The notes beneath the pieces are model-generated. The model saw only the letters and a list, made by a program, of their open reading frames with translations. It searched no databases and was not told the origin of the DNA. Below, piece by piece: positions 44,101-60,058 of a DNA stretch of 64,000 bases. The stretch comes from Oxytricha trifallax (taxonomy: Eukaryota; Ciliophora; Spirotrichea; Sporadotrichida; Oxytrichidae). A program made the translations under genes and the position numbers. The stretch is from assembly GCA_000711775.1 (NCBI GenBank), contig ARYC01000307.1, forward strand, positions 118,343 to 182,342, read 5' to 3'. Numbering within the stretch: position 1 is the stretch's first letter; every line of letters starts with the position of its first letter.

Positions 44101-44728
44101 TTCTTTATCAAACCTAACAAATGAATGATGATGGATTAATTATATAAAATTTCTCTAAATTTTCCAAAGTTTACCTAATCTTGTAACAACATTATCTGGT
44201 GGTGAGTTACAACGTGTCGCTATCATTCTCGCCCTCGCTAAGCCCTGCGATATTTACTTGATCGATGAGCCTTCGGCCTATCTAGATTCAGAGCAAAGAG
44301 TCATTTGTGCTAAGGTAATCAAGCGTTGGGTGCTAAACAGCAAGAGAAGCGCCTTCATCGTAGAGCATGATTTCATTATGGCTACTTACCTCGCAGATAA
44401 GGTCATAGTATTCGATGGTGAGCCTGCCAAGAAGGCCTACTGTACCACTCCAGAAGGTATGGTCAGTGGCATGAACAGATTCTTGAAAATTATGGATATC
44501 ACTTTCAGAAGAGACCCAACTAACTTCAGACCAAGAATCAACAAACTTGAATCACAAAAGGATCAAGAGCAGAAGGCCGCTGGAAACTACTTCCTTATGG
44601 AGACTTCAGAGAAGGAAGAAGTCGAAGAGACCAAAGAAGCTAAGGGTGGAAAGGGAGAAAAATCTAAGAAACCTGCTGATGGAGTCAAAGAAGGCGGTGC
44701 CAAGAAGAGCAAAGCACCTAAAGAATGA
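38149..44728 (+). CDS. ABCE1: ABCE1/RLI1 ribosome-recycling ATPase, split by a TBE and two IESs
   Basis: MDSs 38149-38516, 42559-43189, 43277-43675 and 44180-44728. Two N-terminal 4Fe-4S motifs (CxxxxC..CxxxC series; [16 protein letters not shown]). NBD1 has Walker [10 protein letters not shown], signature LSGGELQRF and Walker [16 protein letters not shown]2 has [33 protein letters not shown] and the [19 protein letters not shown] region. ABCE1 splits ribosomes after termination. TBE removal at the AAT gives STALRILSGN in frame. The C-terminus has an unusual Lys/Glu-rich extension of about 50 residues. Confidence 0.97.
38660..39703 (+). pseudogene. TBE 42-kD transposase, frameshifted
   Basis: Matches the 42-kD transposase ([47 protein letters not shown]). 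No ATG precedes the conserved N-terminus. A frameshift near 39476 separates NITPV from [14 protein letters not shown], and a second near 39555 precedes the [12 protein letters not shown] end. Not translatable as it stands. Confidence 0.88.
40007..40501 (-). pseudogene. TBE 22-kD gene with premature stop
   Basis: ATG 40501, a GT-AG intron near 40368-40403, then [20 protein letters not shown] through [17 protein letters not shown] at 40007-40009 truncates it where the paralogue continues with an SAWLEELKKHP-like helix; here the codon after KISDS is TGA where Trp is expected. Confidence 0.82.
40977..42409 (+). pseudogene. TBE 57-kD zinc-finger/kinase gene, frameshifted
   Basis: Pieces in several frames: RRAALLG start, C2H2 fingers ([40 protein letters not shown]), [11 protein letters not shown] and a DFN-containing segment (INDFNRAQR). 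A frameshift near 42137 breaks the GDTQ-W-D region that is intact in the copy at 62.8 kb. Confidence 0.82.
43190..43276. other. 87-bp IES in ABCE1
   Basis: Pointer GGAATTG at 43183-43189 and 43270-43276. The interval also looks like an intron (GTGATT...TTAG), but IES removal gives FRDEELTFKV, the exact family length, whereas splicing would add two residues. Confidence 0.8.
43676..44179. other. 504-bp IES in ABCE1
   Basis: Pointer TAAT at 43672-43675 and 44176-44179. Removal joins PLLDN to [11 protein letters not shown] with family spacing. Content is AT-rich with no frame. Confidence 0.8.
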
Positions 44729-44931
44729 GTTATTAGCAATTGTCATATCATCCCATGTAATTAAGACTAGTTTTAATAAGGGATATAATTTATTTTAAAT
44801 TCTTGAATTTTACTTCTTTTTCATGATTAGCACAATAAGAAACATAATCATTAATGATTAACAAAATGCTTTAATTTTAAAATCGTAGAGTCTCAATAAT
44901 TATTATAAATAATATTTAATCACAAATTTTA
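44729..44931. other. short intergenic spacer
   Basis: AT-rich; nothing recognisable. Confidence 0.55.
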
Positions 44932-45555
44932 ATGGCATCCTTGAACCCCTCAACCCCAGACCAGCTCGAAGCCAAAAAGCGCGTTACCCAATTGAATCAA
45001 GATCTCAAGCAGGAAACTTTGACAGTGCAATATGGCATCATTGAGATTACTCACTTGAAAGAAAGAACAGATGATTGTATGATGAAAAAATGTTCTGAAC
45101 TTCAAAGAGCACTCGAGAAGGAAACTCAAGAGCAGGAACAAATGGACATTAGAGCTAAGGAGATGCAAGCCAAGGGCGAATTTATTAAGAATGCTTAGCA
45201 ATACCTTAGTGAGAGGTATTTCAGTTTGAATAGAGCACTAGCTGTGGAATAGGCTAATTCTTGCATTGAGGAGTGTCAAAGACCTTAAATGTTAATTAAG
45301 AGACAGTTAACACACCATTTTTCTGATCTTAAAAGAGAGTACGTGAATTACTATACTTGAATATGGATGATATATAATGTTTTTGAGTATCATTTCCAAG
45401 AAATTCAATAAAATATTCAAGCATGTTGCAGAACTTGCGAGAAAGTCGACACTGAAAAAAAGTCAAAGGAAATCGATTATAATTGTGTGGCATCATGTTT
45501 GGAATCTAATATTGATATTCTAAAGTCAGTTAATCATTTATAAACAAAATCTTGA
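44932..45555 (+). CDS. FAM136A/DUF842-like protein
   Basis: ATG 44932 to TGA 45553 with one IES (45342-45389, pointer GAGTA). About 190 residues. The N-terminal half is a charged helix. The C-terminal part carries paired CxxxC motifs in the DUF842 order: SCIEECQRP, LKREY, then ACCRTCEK and NCVASCLESNIDIL. Twin CxxxC helices of this kind are typical of intermembrane-space proteins; FAM136A is mitochondrial in animals. Precise function unknown. Confidence 0.7.
45342..45389. other. 48-bp IES in DUF842-like gene
   Basis: Pointer GAGTA at 45337-45341 and 45385-45389. Excision joins LKREY to HFQEIQQ in frame. Confidence 0.82.
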
Positions 45556-46055
45556 ATTATTTATTCTAAAATTATGGTGACTATATAAAAGTTAATCATA
45601 GACTTTAAGATGAATTCAAATTAAGCGCCGACAAATTGTTTTTCTGAAATTCTTTTTACTTAGAAAAGATATATTATTTTGCATCTGTAATTAAGCATTT
45701 ATTTTAATTTAATAGCCATAGATTTCTAATAGAAAATTGTTCCCAATTTAGCTATGATTTAAAGAAATTATTTCATTATTAAATCAAGAATCAAAATGTT
45801 TTTTATAATATACTTGACTTCCTATTGATATAAGTAAAATTCAGAGTTAAAAAATCACTAGATTTAAATTAGTTAATAGAATTTACACGTTAATAAAATT
45901 AGAAATAAAAACCTAAAAATCAATATTTAATAAAATATTTTGTTTATTTTGATAGCACTTTTAATGAGAATTGTTAAAAATTGTAGAATTTATTATGCTT
46001 TTCTTCTTAGCCCTAGAAATATAAATTTATAAAATTAGATTGTAATAATTATTGT
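45556..46055. other. AT-rich intergenic spacer
   Basis: About 500 bp with no coding frame or repeat recognised. Confidence 0.55.
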
Positions 46056-47333
46056 TCAGAACAAATTCCTATTTTGCATCTCCTCAGAGAGAAAGGGGAT
46101 GATGTCGTTCGTCATTACTTAATCCATAAACATGACAAAGTCGTTGAAACCAATCAATACTCCTTAATTAGATGTTTTAGTGAAATAATTTGTAGGAATA
46201 GTTGGGTCTTATTGGGGTTAGAAGAGATAACGCATGTTTTATGTGAATTTAATGATTATTAGTGTACTAAATATAAAAATAATTTTATCTGCTTGAATCT
46301 CTTGAATTAGGCTATCTTTAGATGTACTAGTATATTTTCTAATGTTTATCTAGAATATGCAGAGGCTCTTACAGTTATCATATCAACTGTATTCATTATC
46401 TTATCGCAGAAATCTTTTTTTTAAAAAGTTTAGTATCCAAACTTACTGACTAACTCTCATTTTTGTTCCTAAATTAGTATACTTTCCCTATCATACTATA
46501 CCCAGGTGTGTCTAAAACTTTTGCTATAGTTACTGTCTTCTATCTTATTGCTATATTTTAATCAATGACTTCTATTTCTAAAGGACAGTAGCATTATATT
46601 TTTGACTTGACATTCAAATTATCAGGATGCCTCTTGTGGTTGAGATACTCCTTTGGTCATTTTAAATATCTTAAGTCGTAGTGCAACATAACCATGACCT
46701 AGAATAACTCCATTTAGTTTAAGCAAGTTCTTAATTTTTTTAATAAATGCATAGTGAGTCCTGACTTGACTTAGTCTATTTTAATATTTGTACAATACCT
46801 AAGCTTTCTGATTAAATCTAAATATCTCATCATTAATAAACTATAAATTTCGCTTATTTCTCTTTCTTATTTAGCGAATTGGCCGAATTTCACTGCTACC
46901 CCCCCCAAATAAAACAACTCTTTACCTAGAAATACAATCACACAAAAACATTTAATTAAAGGGTTTTGAATGCGCTGATCGTGGTTGATGTCTAGCTTGT
47001 CGAAGTACTTTTCGAAGTTCTCCTTAGTCGCTTAGATGCCTTTCATGTCGAAGTAACCCTTAATCAGAATCCTGAACTCCTTCTTGTCGATTTGCCCATC
47101 GTGCTTCTGGTCAGACTAGTCAAAAATCTTGGGATTATATGTTTTAGGATTAATGAATAAATCAATGACAGAAAAATCAAGCTATAAAAAAAATATGAAC
47201 AAATCTTTTTGAGATCATCGAAGTAAAGCCTTCTGGCATCAGCATTTTTGGTTTACGGGACAATATTGCGGAAATATAGGTACTCCTTCTGGAGCGTGTC
47301 ATTATCCACTTAGACTAAATTCAATTCTGTCAT
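46056..47333 (-). CDS. small EF-hand protein split by a TBE relic and an IES
   Basis: ATG 47333 (MTELNLVQVDNDTLQKEY). IES 47131-47207 (pointer AAGATTT on the coding strand) joins LKKI to FDQSDQKHDGQIDKKEF, a canonical EF loop. A second EF-hand, FDKLDINHDQRIGFNDFVMF, is interrupted exactly between Arg-Ile and Gly by the element at 46155-46968. Removal of the element with one AAT restores the loop. Ends ...FLSEEMQNRNLF-TGA. About 130 residues; a calcium sensor by family. Confidence 0.85.
46155..46968. mobile_element. 814-bp internally deleted TBE relic
   Basis: Left end CAATACTCC and right end GGGTTTTG are mutated C4A4 repeats. AAT duplication at 46152-46154 and 46969-46971. The left half aligns with 20075-20480 (57-kD tail of the 8.1-kb TBE), the right half with about 27940-28169 (transposase start and terminal repeat). 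The 22-kD gene, most of both other genes and about 3 kb are gone. No functional gene remains. Confidence 0.9.
47131..47207. other. 77-bp IES in EF-hand gene
   Basis: Direct repeat AAATCTT at 47124-47130 and 47201-47207. Excision aligns LKKI with FDQSDQ in frame. Confidence 0.85.
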
Positions 47334-47801
47334 TGTTCACTCACTCGCTTCTTTCAATTCACTTACTTGAATATTATATACAATTTATTTGCTAAAGTAC
47401 TTGCTTATAATAATTACACAGATCAAATATATTTCAGATATTTTTATTAAAATAGGAAAATTATCAACATATCCAATGAATTATAAAACATAGATATTAT
47501 TGTCTTGTGAATCCAGCTAACTATACTTTATTAAATATATTAGATTAAGAAATTTTGATTTTATAATAGACTATTATTCTTAAAACTAATTAAATATAAG
47601 ACTATTATAATAATACAAAAATTTACTTTTTTTGTTAAATATACTCTTGTCAATCTATTTTTGCATTAACCTAATATTGAAATTAAATATCTCTAATATT
47701 TACCTTGATTATTTAGTCATTTACTTACTTGTCCATCAACATAATCTGTGAATTGTTATTAATAATTATTTAAAATAATTTAATAACCTCAAATCTTAAA
47801 T
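47334..47801. other. AT-rich region between divergent genes
   Basis: Separates the EF-hand gene (-) and the Q-rich gene (+). Probably contains both leaders; no motif is clear. Confidence 0.5.
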
Positions 47802-49380
47802 ATGGAAAAACAGCAGGACAATAACTAAAACACCTCATCTGCAATAGATCAACATTAAGACAAGGTATTCAAGTTCATATAGAATAATTCTAGTGTTTAT
47901 TTTATTCCCACTTGATGTTAATCTTTTTATTTTAGACTGAGCTTGCCTTATCTGGATCATTGCAAGAATCAAAATTGCTCTCTGGCAGTGGCAGCAATTC
48001 AGACGACTAGCAATAATTGAGCTCCCTGGTTATGGATTCATCTGGAGACGGCCAACATTAATAAGTATCTCATGTGCAAGAAGAAGATAAAAAGGAAGTG
48101 GAGGAGCACACTCATACTGCAAATAACACCTAATAACAAGACTTAGACACTTAGTAACAGATCATAGACACTCATTAACAAGTGATTGCACAGGATTCGC
48201 TTCAAAATCAAATCGACGACCAGTTGATTTAATCATCAATTACAAATGACATGGTCACTTCAATTACTGAGTTCCAGATGAATGCTGATTCTGACGTTAG
48301 CGTCGCCAGATACCAGACTATTCCTTGAATTTATATATCCATAGATTGTTCTAATGAATTTGAAGCTAATAAATGATAGAATATTTGAGCAATAACATCT
48401 AGTTGAATTAACCATCTGTTAGTAGTCAAGGACAGGATAGACCAAATCAAGCAAGAGTTTTAGTAGACAGCTAAGAACTTCCTTCTGGAGTTATATTGCA
48501 ACCTTAACTTAATAGTCAAGTTAGCTTTGGAATTAATCAATCTGCTTCAAGAACTCAATTATTGCTAAGGCGCAACTGAAAGGGAAAATATTTCTATTGT
48601 AAGTAAAATTGGATTAATATTAAACTTTACTGTTATTTAACATTTTTTAATATAAGATAATTTTATAAATAGTTTTAAATTGCTACTTAAACATGCACTA
48701 ATTTATTTATAAAAAACACTAATGTGTGCAAATATATAATATAAAAAAGAATTTCTTTATATTTTAAACTTAACAAGAAATAATTCATCAAAAAAGGAAG
48801 AAAAATGAATTGCAAAAATTTAATAAAAAATATAAGAGTAAAATCAATTGATTATGTAGTTGTATATTTTACATTTAATATTTTGTTTTTTCCCAAAATC
48901 AAAAATGGTTTTGATAATATTTTATTTCCAAACAACTTTAGCTTACTCGAATTTGAAGTTTATAAAAATCAGATATTATAATGAACTCACATTATTGTAT
49001 CAGAGGATAAGAAAGCCTCATTAACCCCAAAAGCACAAAGAGAGAAGAAAGAGAGACAAGACGCCAAGTACTACATGGGCTATTTCAAGTGGTAGTGGGA
49101 AAAATACGGATTCTTCACAGCTTGCAAGAAGTTCTTCTGGCATAGACTTAGGTATAACTTCTTTTACTCAGTTTTCAATGGTATTCATTGAAATTTATAA
49201 TAATTATAATTAAGCAAAATTTTTGTTGATAGTTTGGCTTCTAAATTGGTTCACTATTTCTTTTAATGGTGAATAAAAAAATTAAAATTATTTATAATAT
49301 TTAGAATTGGAAGTGCAGTAGGAGTATTCTTCTTTTGCAGGTATGTCATAAAGCCCTATGGATTTTAAATGTATGTTTGA
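47802..49380 (+). CDS. Gln-rich protein with helical region and C-terminal membrane anchor
   Basis: ATG 47802; GT-AG intron 47865-47935. The N-terminal part is Q/S/D/T-rich. A middle block at about 48410-48590 reads KDRIDQIKQEFQQTAKNFLL in one frame and links through a TATTGTA repeat (48596, and near 48995) to SEDKKASLTPKAQREKKERQ. The last block has KYGFFTACKKFFWHRLR and a hydrophobic GSAVGVFFFC segment before TGA 49378. Two frame changes near 48330-48430 remain unresolved. Family not recognised; a tail-anchored membrane protein is plausible. Confidence 0.5.
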
Positions 49381-50559
49381 TTAGCTAGAGAAGAAACACA
49401 TTTATTTGTAATTCATTAATCTTAAATTCTTGACTCTATTCATGAAAAATGTATGCTTTTAAAATCGCTATAATTAATTAAGTAGCAAAAAAGAATAATC
49501 TAATAAATTTGAAACTTTTATCAATTCTCAACTATAAATTAAGTTTAATAAAACAGTATATATAATAATCAATTTTAATTAAAAATAAACATTCATTTTT
49601 GTATTAGAAGTGTTTAAATCTAGATTTTTACTTTAAAATTTTTTTAAATAATTAAGAGTTACGCCCCAAATACTTTCCAAAAAAAAGAGTTTGATATTCG
49701 TAAAAAAATGGGGGATTTTTTTTCCTCCAAAATTTAAATTATTTCAATTAAAACTAAAACTATAATATATTTATTAAATTATCACATAAAAAAATTATTT
49801 AAATAGAGTTATATCTTTTAATATGCTGTGATTTATTCATAATTAAATCTCAAACTTTTGGATAGATTTTTTAATGATAGAGTATTATTTGAATATTACC
49901 CCAAATATTCAAAATTTGTTAATGAAAAATATCAATATAAAAAATTCACGATAATTAGATATAAGGTTAATTAAATTTTAATTTAAAAATTTACTGTATC
50001 TCGTTATAAGAAATTAATGAATTAAATTAAAAAGATCATATTTTAATAAATTTAAAATTATCATTTGTTTACTGATTATTAAAATAATTCGAGATCTTTT
50101 TGCCAAAAATTATAAAAAAAATTTATTTAATAATTTAAATTCATTAAGTAGTTATTATATATTACTTTAAAATTATCTACAAAGATGTCCCCTAATGAGT
50201 AATATTTAAAAACAGCTAATGTAACTTAAAAAATCATTTTTACATGCAATAAATCAAAATATTTAAAGCTTTTATGAATTGATTTTTGCTTTTATATAGG
50301 CTAGATTATTAGAGTAAAAGTAAAAAAGTGAATCAAAAGGTAATTATTTCATTTTAAACTTATTTTAGAATTACTATATATATAAATTTATGGCAACACA
50401 GATAAAAAGCTAATTAATTTTGAAGAAGTGATTCATTTATCAGAGTAAGAGATAGAAATATATTGATTCAAAAGGATTTGATTTATTAATATTAGGAGTT
50501 GTTAAATGACATATTTTTGGTTTATTTTTAAAACTGTAAGGATTTGTAATTATTTAATA
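49381..50559. other. AT-rich non-coding DNA, 1.2 kb
   Basis: No gene, repeat family or RNA gene seen. Extremely AT-rich with homopolymer runs. Confidence 0.6.
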
Positions 50560-53500
50560 ATGAATAACATAATAACTGGACCCTAGTAAAGAAAATGTTT
50601 TTGCACTCCTTCATTTGTTGAGAAAACTCTGAGAAAAATAGACAAGTTTGGACACCCAATCACATTGACTCATGAGGACGAAGACTCTTTTAAGTCCTCT
50701 TTCGGAGGTGTGATGACCATTCTAACAATAATTGGATTGGTGGTATTTTTTGGTTTAGAAGTCCAGCGAGCCTTAGATCAGTCTAAATACAACATCACAA
50801 CATCAAGACAAATCAGAAACTATTATTATGACAACACTGAATACAATATCGATTATAAAGCATTCGATTTCGCTGTAAGACTGAGTTATGTAGGTACTTA
50901 GAATGTTAATATCGAACAGTACTTCTCGATCAACTTCTATGACTACTTTTATGATCTAAAAGAAAACTATACTGAGGGTGAGTTCCCAAGGACAATAGTC
51001 TAGCCTAAATTGGAAAAAATCAAGTGTACATCGGACAGATTAGGGGGCTTTACGAGCGGCATTGATGATAGCTCAAAGTTTTGGTGTACAAAGCGTACTA
51101 ACTATACTGTTAAGGGTGGAATGGTTAATGCTAAAATTAAATATATATAAATGGCATTAAATTACTGTTAAAATGAAACACTTTGGGGTAAGATGTTTTT
51201 GTTCTAATTAAAGATACTTGGTTTAATTATGTATTTATTAATTTCTCTTATGATTTTTATTCAAAATTTTAATTTTATAAAATATAAGCTATTAGATTTT
51301 AATCGGAATTTACAAAGGAGGATTAAAAAGATTCGCTATCTTCGAAATTTTCATAATATTAAGAACTCATATATTAGCTTAGAAAGAACTTAGATAATTA
51401 AATTAAATTTTTACTAGAATTTTTTAAAAAAATGCTCAATAAATTATTTACTATTAAGATTGCAGAAAAAATGATATATTAATTTAAGGTAAGAAAGAAA
51501 AGTTAATAAAAACATTTAGATAATGGTTTATTATAATTAATTACTTTTAATACAATCAAAAGACATCTTTATAAAATTCCATTTGTAAATTAAGAACAAA
51601 AAGAAAGAGATAAGAAAAATTATATTTTTATTGGTGTATTTTAAATTTAATAATTCTAAAATCAATTTTCATTTCAAGATCGACATACTTATAGAGACAA
51701 TTAATTGATCAAATGGTTTTCATAATTTGCCTAAATGAATTAATTAACAGCCAATTGCAATAAAATTTAATAAAATCTTCTAATCACCTTATCTTCATTC
51801 TTAATTGCTAAAGGAGTTATAGTTTATTTTAAATTAATTTTTTAAAAAAATATTGAGAGTTCATTGACATCTTTAAAAAATTGTTATTATAGCAAAATAA
51901 AAAGTATATAACTTCGCTAACCCCATAAACACTTTAGACAACATTTCCAAACCTAACCTGCAGACCTGAAAGCGAAGCTAGAACATTCAAACTCCCAAAA
52001 TTCAAAATAGATTAATGGAATTTAAAATTGTTTATAGTTTCAATATTGGTTATTTAATAGTATAATCAGCGATTTTCTTAAATTCTGATAAAAATAAGAT
52101 GTACGAAACCCCTTTATAAGGTTTTTAAATGATTATATTTTTACAGATAGAGGTTCTCAAGAATATCATCCGAACTAAATTTCTATTTTCTTCGCATATA
52201 TTTTCATCATTATATGTATATAAGCTAAACTAATTCACTATTTTTTAAACATCATGGTACCTTAATAAATTATACTTTCCATGTTGCTCTTTTATAAACA
52301 GATGCATAAGCCTATAATTTTTTTATTGCATTTAAAAATTAACTAAAAATTTTTTTAAATTTCAATTTATTATAAAATTATTGAAAATTATTTTTATTTT
52401 TTAAAGTCATCACTCATTTTAGATTACAAATAAAATAAGCATGCCTAATATTAAAAAGTTTAATATATATTTAAGATATAATCTTAGCCAAGAAACGAGA
52501 ACATGAGGCAAAATAATAATTTTAACATAGTTTATCAGATATTTTGTATCTTAGCAACAAATTGAAGTTCTCCTAATCAAGTTTTGAATTAAAAAGTTTT
52601 CCTTATAATTAATTAAAACTTAATTTTGAATAACTACAAAACAATAAACACTTTAATGAAACTAATAAATGGAAAAAAAAGTTTGATAAAAATGGAAGTA
52701 ATTCACTTAAATTTTCAGCTTTTATTAATAATTTCAGCATACATTTAAGAATGACCTTCAAGAATTCCTTTTTAGAATAAAGATTTTTATGCATTCGAAT
52801 AAATATTATAAAACTTAATCCGTTTGCAAATTTATGGAAATGGAAGAGATATATGAATGAGCTTTAAAGGAATTCGGTTTAAGTGTTTAGCAGGAAAGTT
52901 TTGAAGTAGAGAGAACTTCTACACATAAATGGTTTAACAAGGTAAATTTTATAAATAAATAAATTATTAACATATTAGCTTAAGTCATTTATATTTTTTA
53001 TTCCTCAGAGAAACTATAATCTTAAATACTCATTCTTATAAAACAATAAAAAGTAAAAAGATAAATAATTTAAAAACTTATCTGATAAAGATAAAATATA
53101 CCCTTCTCATAAATTGAGAAAAACATATTTAAAAATACTATAAATGATTGGAATTTTGTTAGAAATTATTCATTAAAGAAAAATCTTTCAAATAATTTGC
53201 CAAAAATCTTGTCCTTTAATAATCTGGGAACTTTTAAGACTTCGGAAATTTAAACACTACACTAAAATAAAAAAAGAAGTTAATCGAAATTAATGGAGTA
53301 TCTGGACTTCTAAAGAATCAATAAATCTGAACAAAACTTTATGGAAACTTTCGTACTTATAAAATCTTGACAAAAAGAAACATGGAAATTAACAAGCAAA
53401 ATAAAATAGAAGACAGATTCATTTAAAGTTCTTTAATTTGTAAACTTTGCAATCAGTCAGTTTTAAAATTAATGTTTATAAACAAAAATAACCCTCACTA

Positions 53501-55223
53501 AGAGAAGAAATTTTTTGTTTTGCTTATTTATAACCCAATTACTCGATTGGTTTGCAATTTATACCGAAATCTCAAATTTATGATATTAAACAATATGCCT
53601 CATTACCTTGTAAAAAACTTTATATTAGGCAATTTAAGCCATCTTGCAATTCATCATGTATCAAATTTAAGCTTGATGGAGGAATCTTTTTATACAATGC
53701 AATTTAGAATAGTTTTGAGTTAATCGGATCCACAAACCAAATAAAAATAAATCTAAATGCTTACTATCACAAACTTACCCATCTGGCATTTACAATTTTA
53801 TCTTACTAATTTATGAACGAGAAACCCAAATATAAATCCTAATAAAAACTTATTATATTATAAATTTACATCATTAATCAATAAAAAACTAATCAAACAA
53901 TAGATTTTGGGGTTAAATTATTAGCTGATATAGTTCTATATATAAAATATTCAGAGTAGTATATTGATACAGGCGATTTCGAGAATCCAATTAAAAGCTA
54001 TCTTAAATAAATTTAAGTTCAGATGACTAATGACACAGAAGTTAGATTCTTCTCACTTGGGCAGAACTATGCAGTACTTTAGGATTCATGGCTCTACTCG
54101 TCCAAAGATGAGAAAAATTTAACATTTACAACAGTGACTCCTGTTTATACGTACAAAAAGATGAGGCCTCAAACGATATATCAGATATTTTTACTACAAG
54201 ACGACAATGTTTATACCACATCCAGAAAAGTTTATAACTTATTAGATGTCTTATCTACAGTTGGTGGTTTTGCATCTATCATTACTTTTGCGGTTAGCAT
54301 ATTCGCTTTAAAAATTTAAAAGCTCCTTTACATTTTGGCATTGTTAGAAAAAAAACTTCAAAGTTTTTTACCCACCTAGCTTCCAATGGTGTAGTCCATC
54401 AGAGAAAAAGATCAATGAATAAGATGGCGTACTTAATGGTAATAAAGCCAAACAGAAAATTACAAATCTTGAGTAGTAAGCACTGGTGTAAAAATTGCAA
54501 TCACATACAACTTTCAAGTACTCAATTTTCTCCTACTTCTTTGCAGTGCTCTATTGCAAAAAGAATGATATACGATACAGATTATATTTGTAAGGAAAAT
54601 AGAAACTTTAGAAAAAGCTTTCCCTTTTTAAATATTTGAAAACAGTGAGGAATACAGACTCATATATGAGTCTTACGCTGGCTCCTTTTTAGAAAAAATC
54701 CATCCCCTATTTGCCCAAGAATTTGATAACCTTGAGTAGAAACCCTTCTACTTTGGCAAATTTATCTTCTAAAATGACAGTTTAAGATATGGTTAAAGAG
54801 TTATTCTTAGACTCTTAATCATCTTAACTAACGTAGAAGATTATTGAAAGCATCTAGCCACAAACATAGATTGAATTAAATCGTAGTTAAAGTATGAAGA
54901 AAAGCAAGGAGAGAAAAAAGAAAACTGATAAAAGTTCTAAAACATTGAAAGAGGCACTTACAGATTTTTCTATATTACCAAAAATCGAGTCAAAGAAGTA
55001 GTAAAAGGCCGACAACCCAATGAGTGACAATGAAAATGATTAAGATTTGCTAATGAAACTTAAAAAGTCATCATCAAAGACTATTTCTAGCAAGAAGAAG
55101 AAAGAATAAGAACAGTCGATTTGAGAAAGGAAAACCAAAACTAGCTCCAAGCAAATCATGAGTAGTAGTCAGGAAATTTCTTCATTGAAAGCTTAAATTT
55201 AAAACAAAGTGCAAGTTTTTTGA
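50560..55223 (+). CDS. ciliate two-TM membrane protein with cytoplasmic tail, split by a large IES
   Basis: The first MDS (50560-51183) encodes TLRKIDKFGHPITLTHEDED, a TM helix (VMTILTIIGLVVFFGLEV), then a long extracytoplasmic region with NYT glycosylation-type sites (ENYTEGEFP). After the gap, the second block (about 53950-54320) continues the ectodomain and the second TM (VLSTVGGFASIITFAVSIF). Later blocks to 55223 give FKYSIFSYFFAVLYCKKN and a Lys/Ser-rich tail. The organisation matches a large ciliate-specific family with two membrane spans; function unknown. Junctions after 54340 are approximate. Confidence 0.6.
51190..53945. other. large AT-rich IES, about 2.75 kb
   Basis: Separates the two halves of the ectodomain. 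No transposon ends or inverted repeats recognised. One coding-like island at 52834-52940. Pointers not identified. Confidence 0.55.
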
Positions 55224-55603
55224 TTTTTATGGAATCATCACGCCTGAGTTTTAAGCTCATAACTGCTATTCAATTATCTATACGTTCTTCTATGATTAAG
55301 CATTGTAAAATAACCTAGGGTTGGACGGTTAAATTCATTAAATTTTAACCTCTAATTTAATTTGCACCTTATTGATAAAACAGTGCTTGTAAGTATTATT
55401 TTATTATAATATGCATTAAAGCCAATCCAAAGTATTAAATTTATCAAGCTTGATAATCAAATTCCATTATTTAATTAATTTTCTAATTAAACTCGCTTTC
55501 TTTTCATGATTTAAGGCAGATCTCTACTGTATTATAGACAAAATCTTATGAAATAAATATTCTATGAATCCTAATTTAATTAATGACCCTTTCTTTAACT
55601 TAT

Positions 55604-58964
<3,361 letters not shown>

Positions 58965-59077
58965 TTAACTCTATTGAAATGTTATAAATATATTTTGATG
59001 TCAATCTTTAACTATATATCGAAGTAACTTCAAGAATTTCATTATCACTTTGGTCATTAAATACAATACAGTATAAT

Positions 59078-59555
59078 TCAAAATATACTCTGTTGAGCGT
59101 TTTGCTGTCTAAGGGAGTTAGTTTAACCTAATTCTCTCTCGAGGAGTCTTAGAGTAGCATCTGACATTTGATATTCGTCCACTCCCTAAGTGCGAGTGGG
59201 TGGGTCGTAGTCAGTACCCATATCACATGCTTTCGATTGAGTTTTAGATGTAAATTATCCAATTAATTGCAAACATTTTATTAAAAATTTACATAAGCTT
59301 ATATTAAAGATGTGGTTGTATCAATTTGAGTAGATGAGATAGCATTTGATGAGTAATCATTATCACTTGAATCGTCATCTCCGAATTGATTTGGAGAGAT
59401 CTCCACGGTGCAGGTGTTTTGGGTGTTTGGTGCTTGTGGGATCTAATTTAATCAGAAAATAATGAAAATACTATATATAATATTCAGATCTTGCCGAATT
59501 GATCATCATCAGAGTCTCCTGCTCCTAATGATATTCCTTGTTTGTGTGAAGCCAT
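59078..59555 (-). CDS. small acidic Ser/Thr-rich protein
   Basis: ATG 59555. IES 1 lies near 59435-59490 (pointer AGATC on the coding strand) and IES 2 near 59240-59305. The joined product is about 120 residues: MASHKQGISLGAGDSDDDQF, an NQFGDDDSSDNDYSSNA stretch, and a helical end SDATLRLLERELGQTNSLRQ. No domain recognised. Convergent neighbours are absent; it sits 114 bp upstream of the NSUN2 start on the same strand, so leader space is short. Confidence 0.6.
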
Positions 59556-60058
59556 AATTGTAATATAGTTAATACTATGTAATAAGCTATTTATTATTAT
59601 TAATAATAACTTCATCATTCACCCCTCATTATTTATATTTATTTCATCCACTTGACTTAATACTGCCGAAAGTATTAAAATATATAAAAGTTAATACATA
59701 GAAATGATTAGTTTTTTTTTATATAAATTTAATTCTATAATAAATGATAAAATTATAATAATTTATTTATGTAATAGCATATAATAAATTTAACCCATTC
59801 ATTTTAAACATACAATAAACTATTATCAAGTTGATATTGATAAATTTTAATTTAGGTCAAAATATTGTTTAAATTTTAGTAAACTTTTAAAGTATAAATT
59901 CCTAAGATTTATACTTTGTCAATTAAAATTATCATTTAAATTATGTTTTTAATTGATATGAATTTAGTAACAAATGGAAAAATGTAAAATTACTAAAAAA
60001 ATTATAATTAAATATTAAAAAAAACTTAAATAAATCAAATTGATTTAGTAAGCTTAAA
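59556..60058. other. AT-rich region between divergent genes
   Basis: No frame or repeat recognised; likely holds leaders of the flanking genes. Confidence 0.5.
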
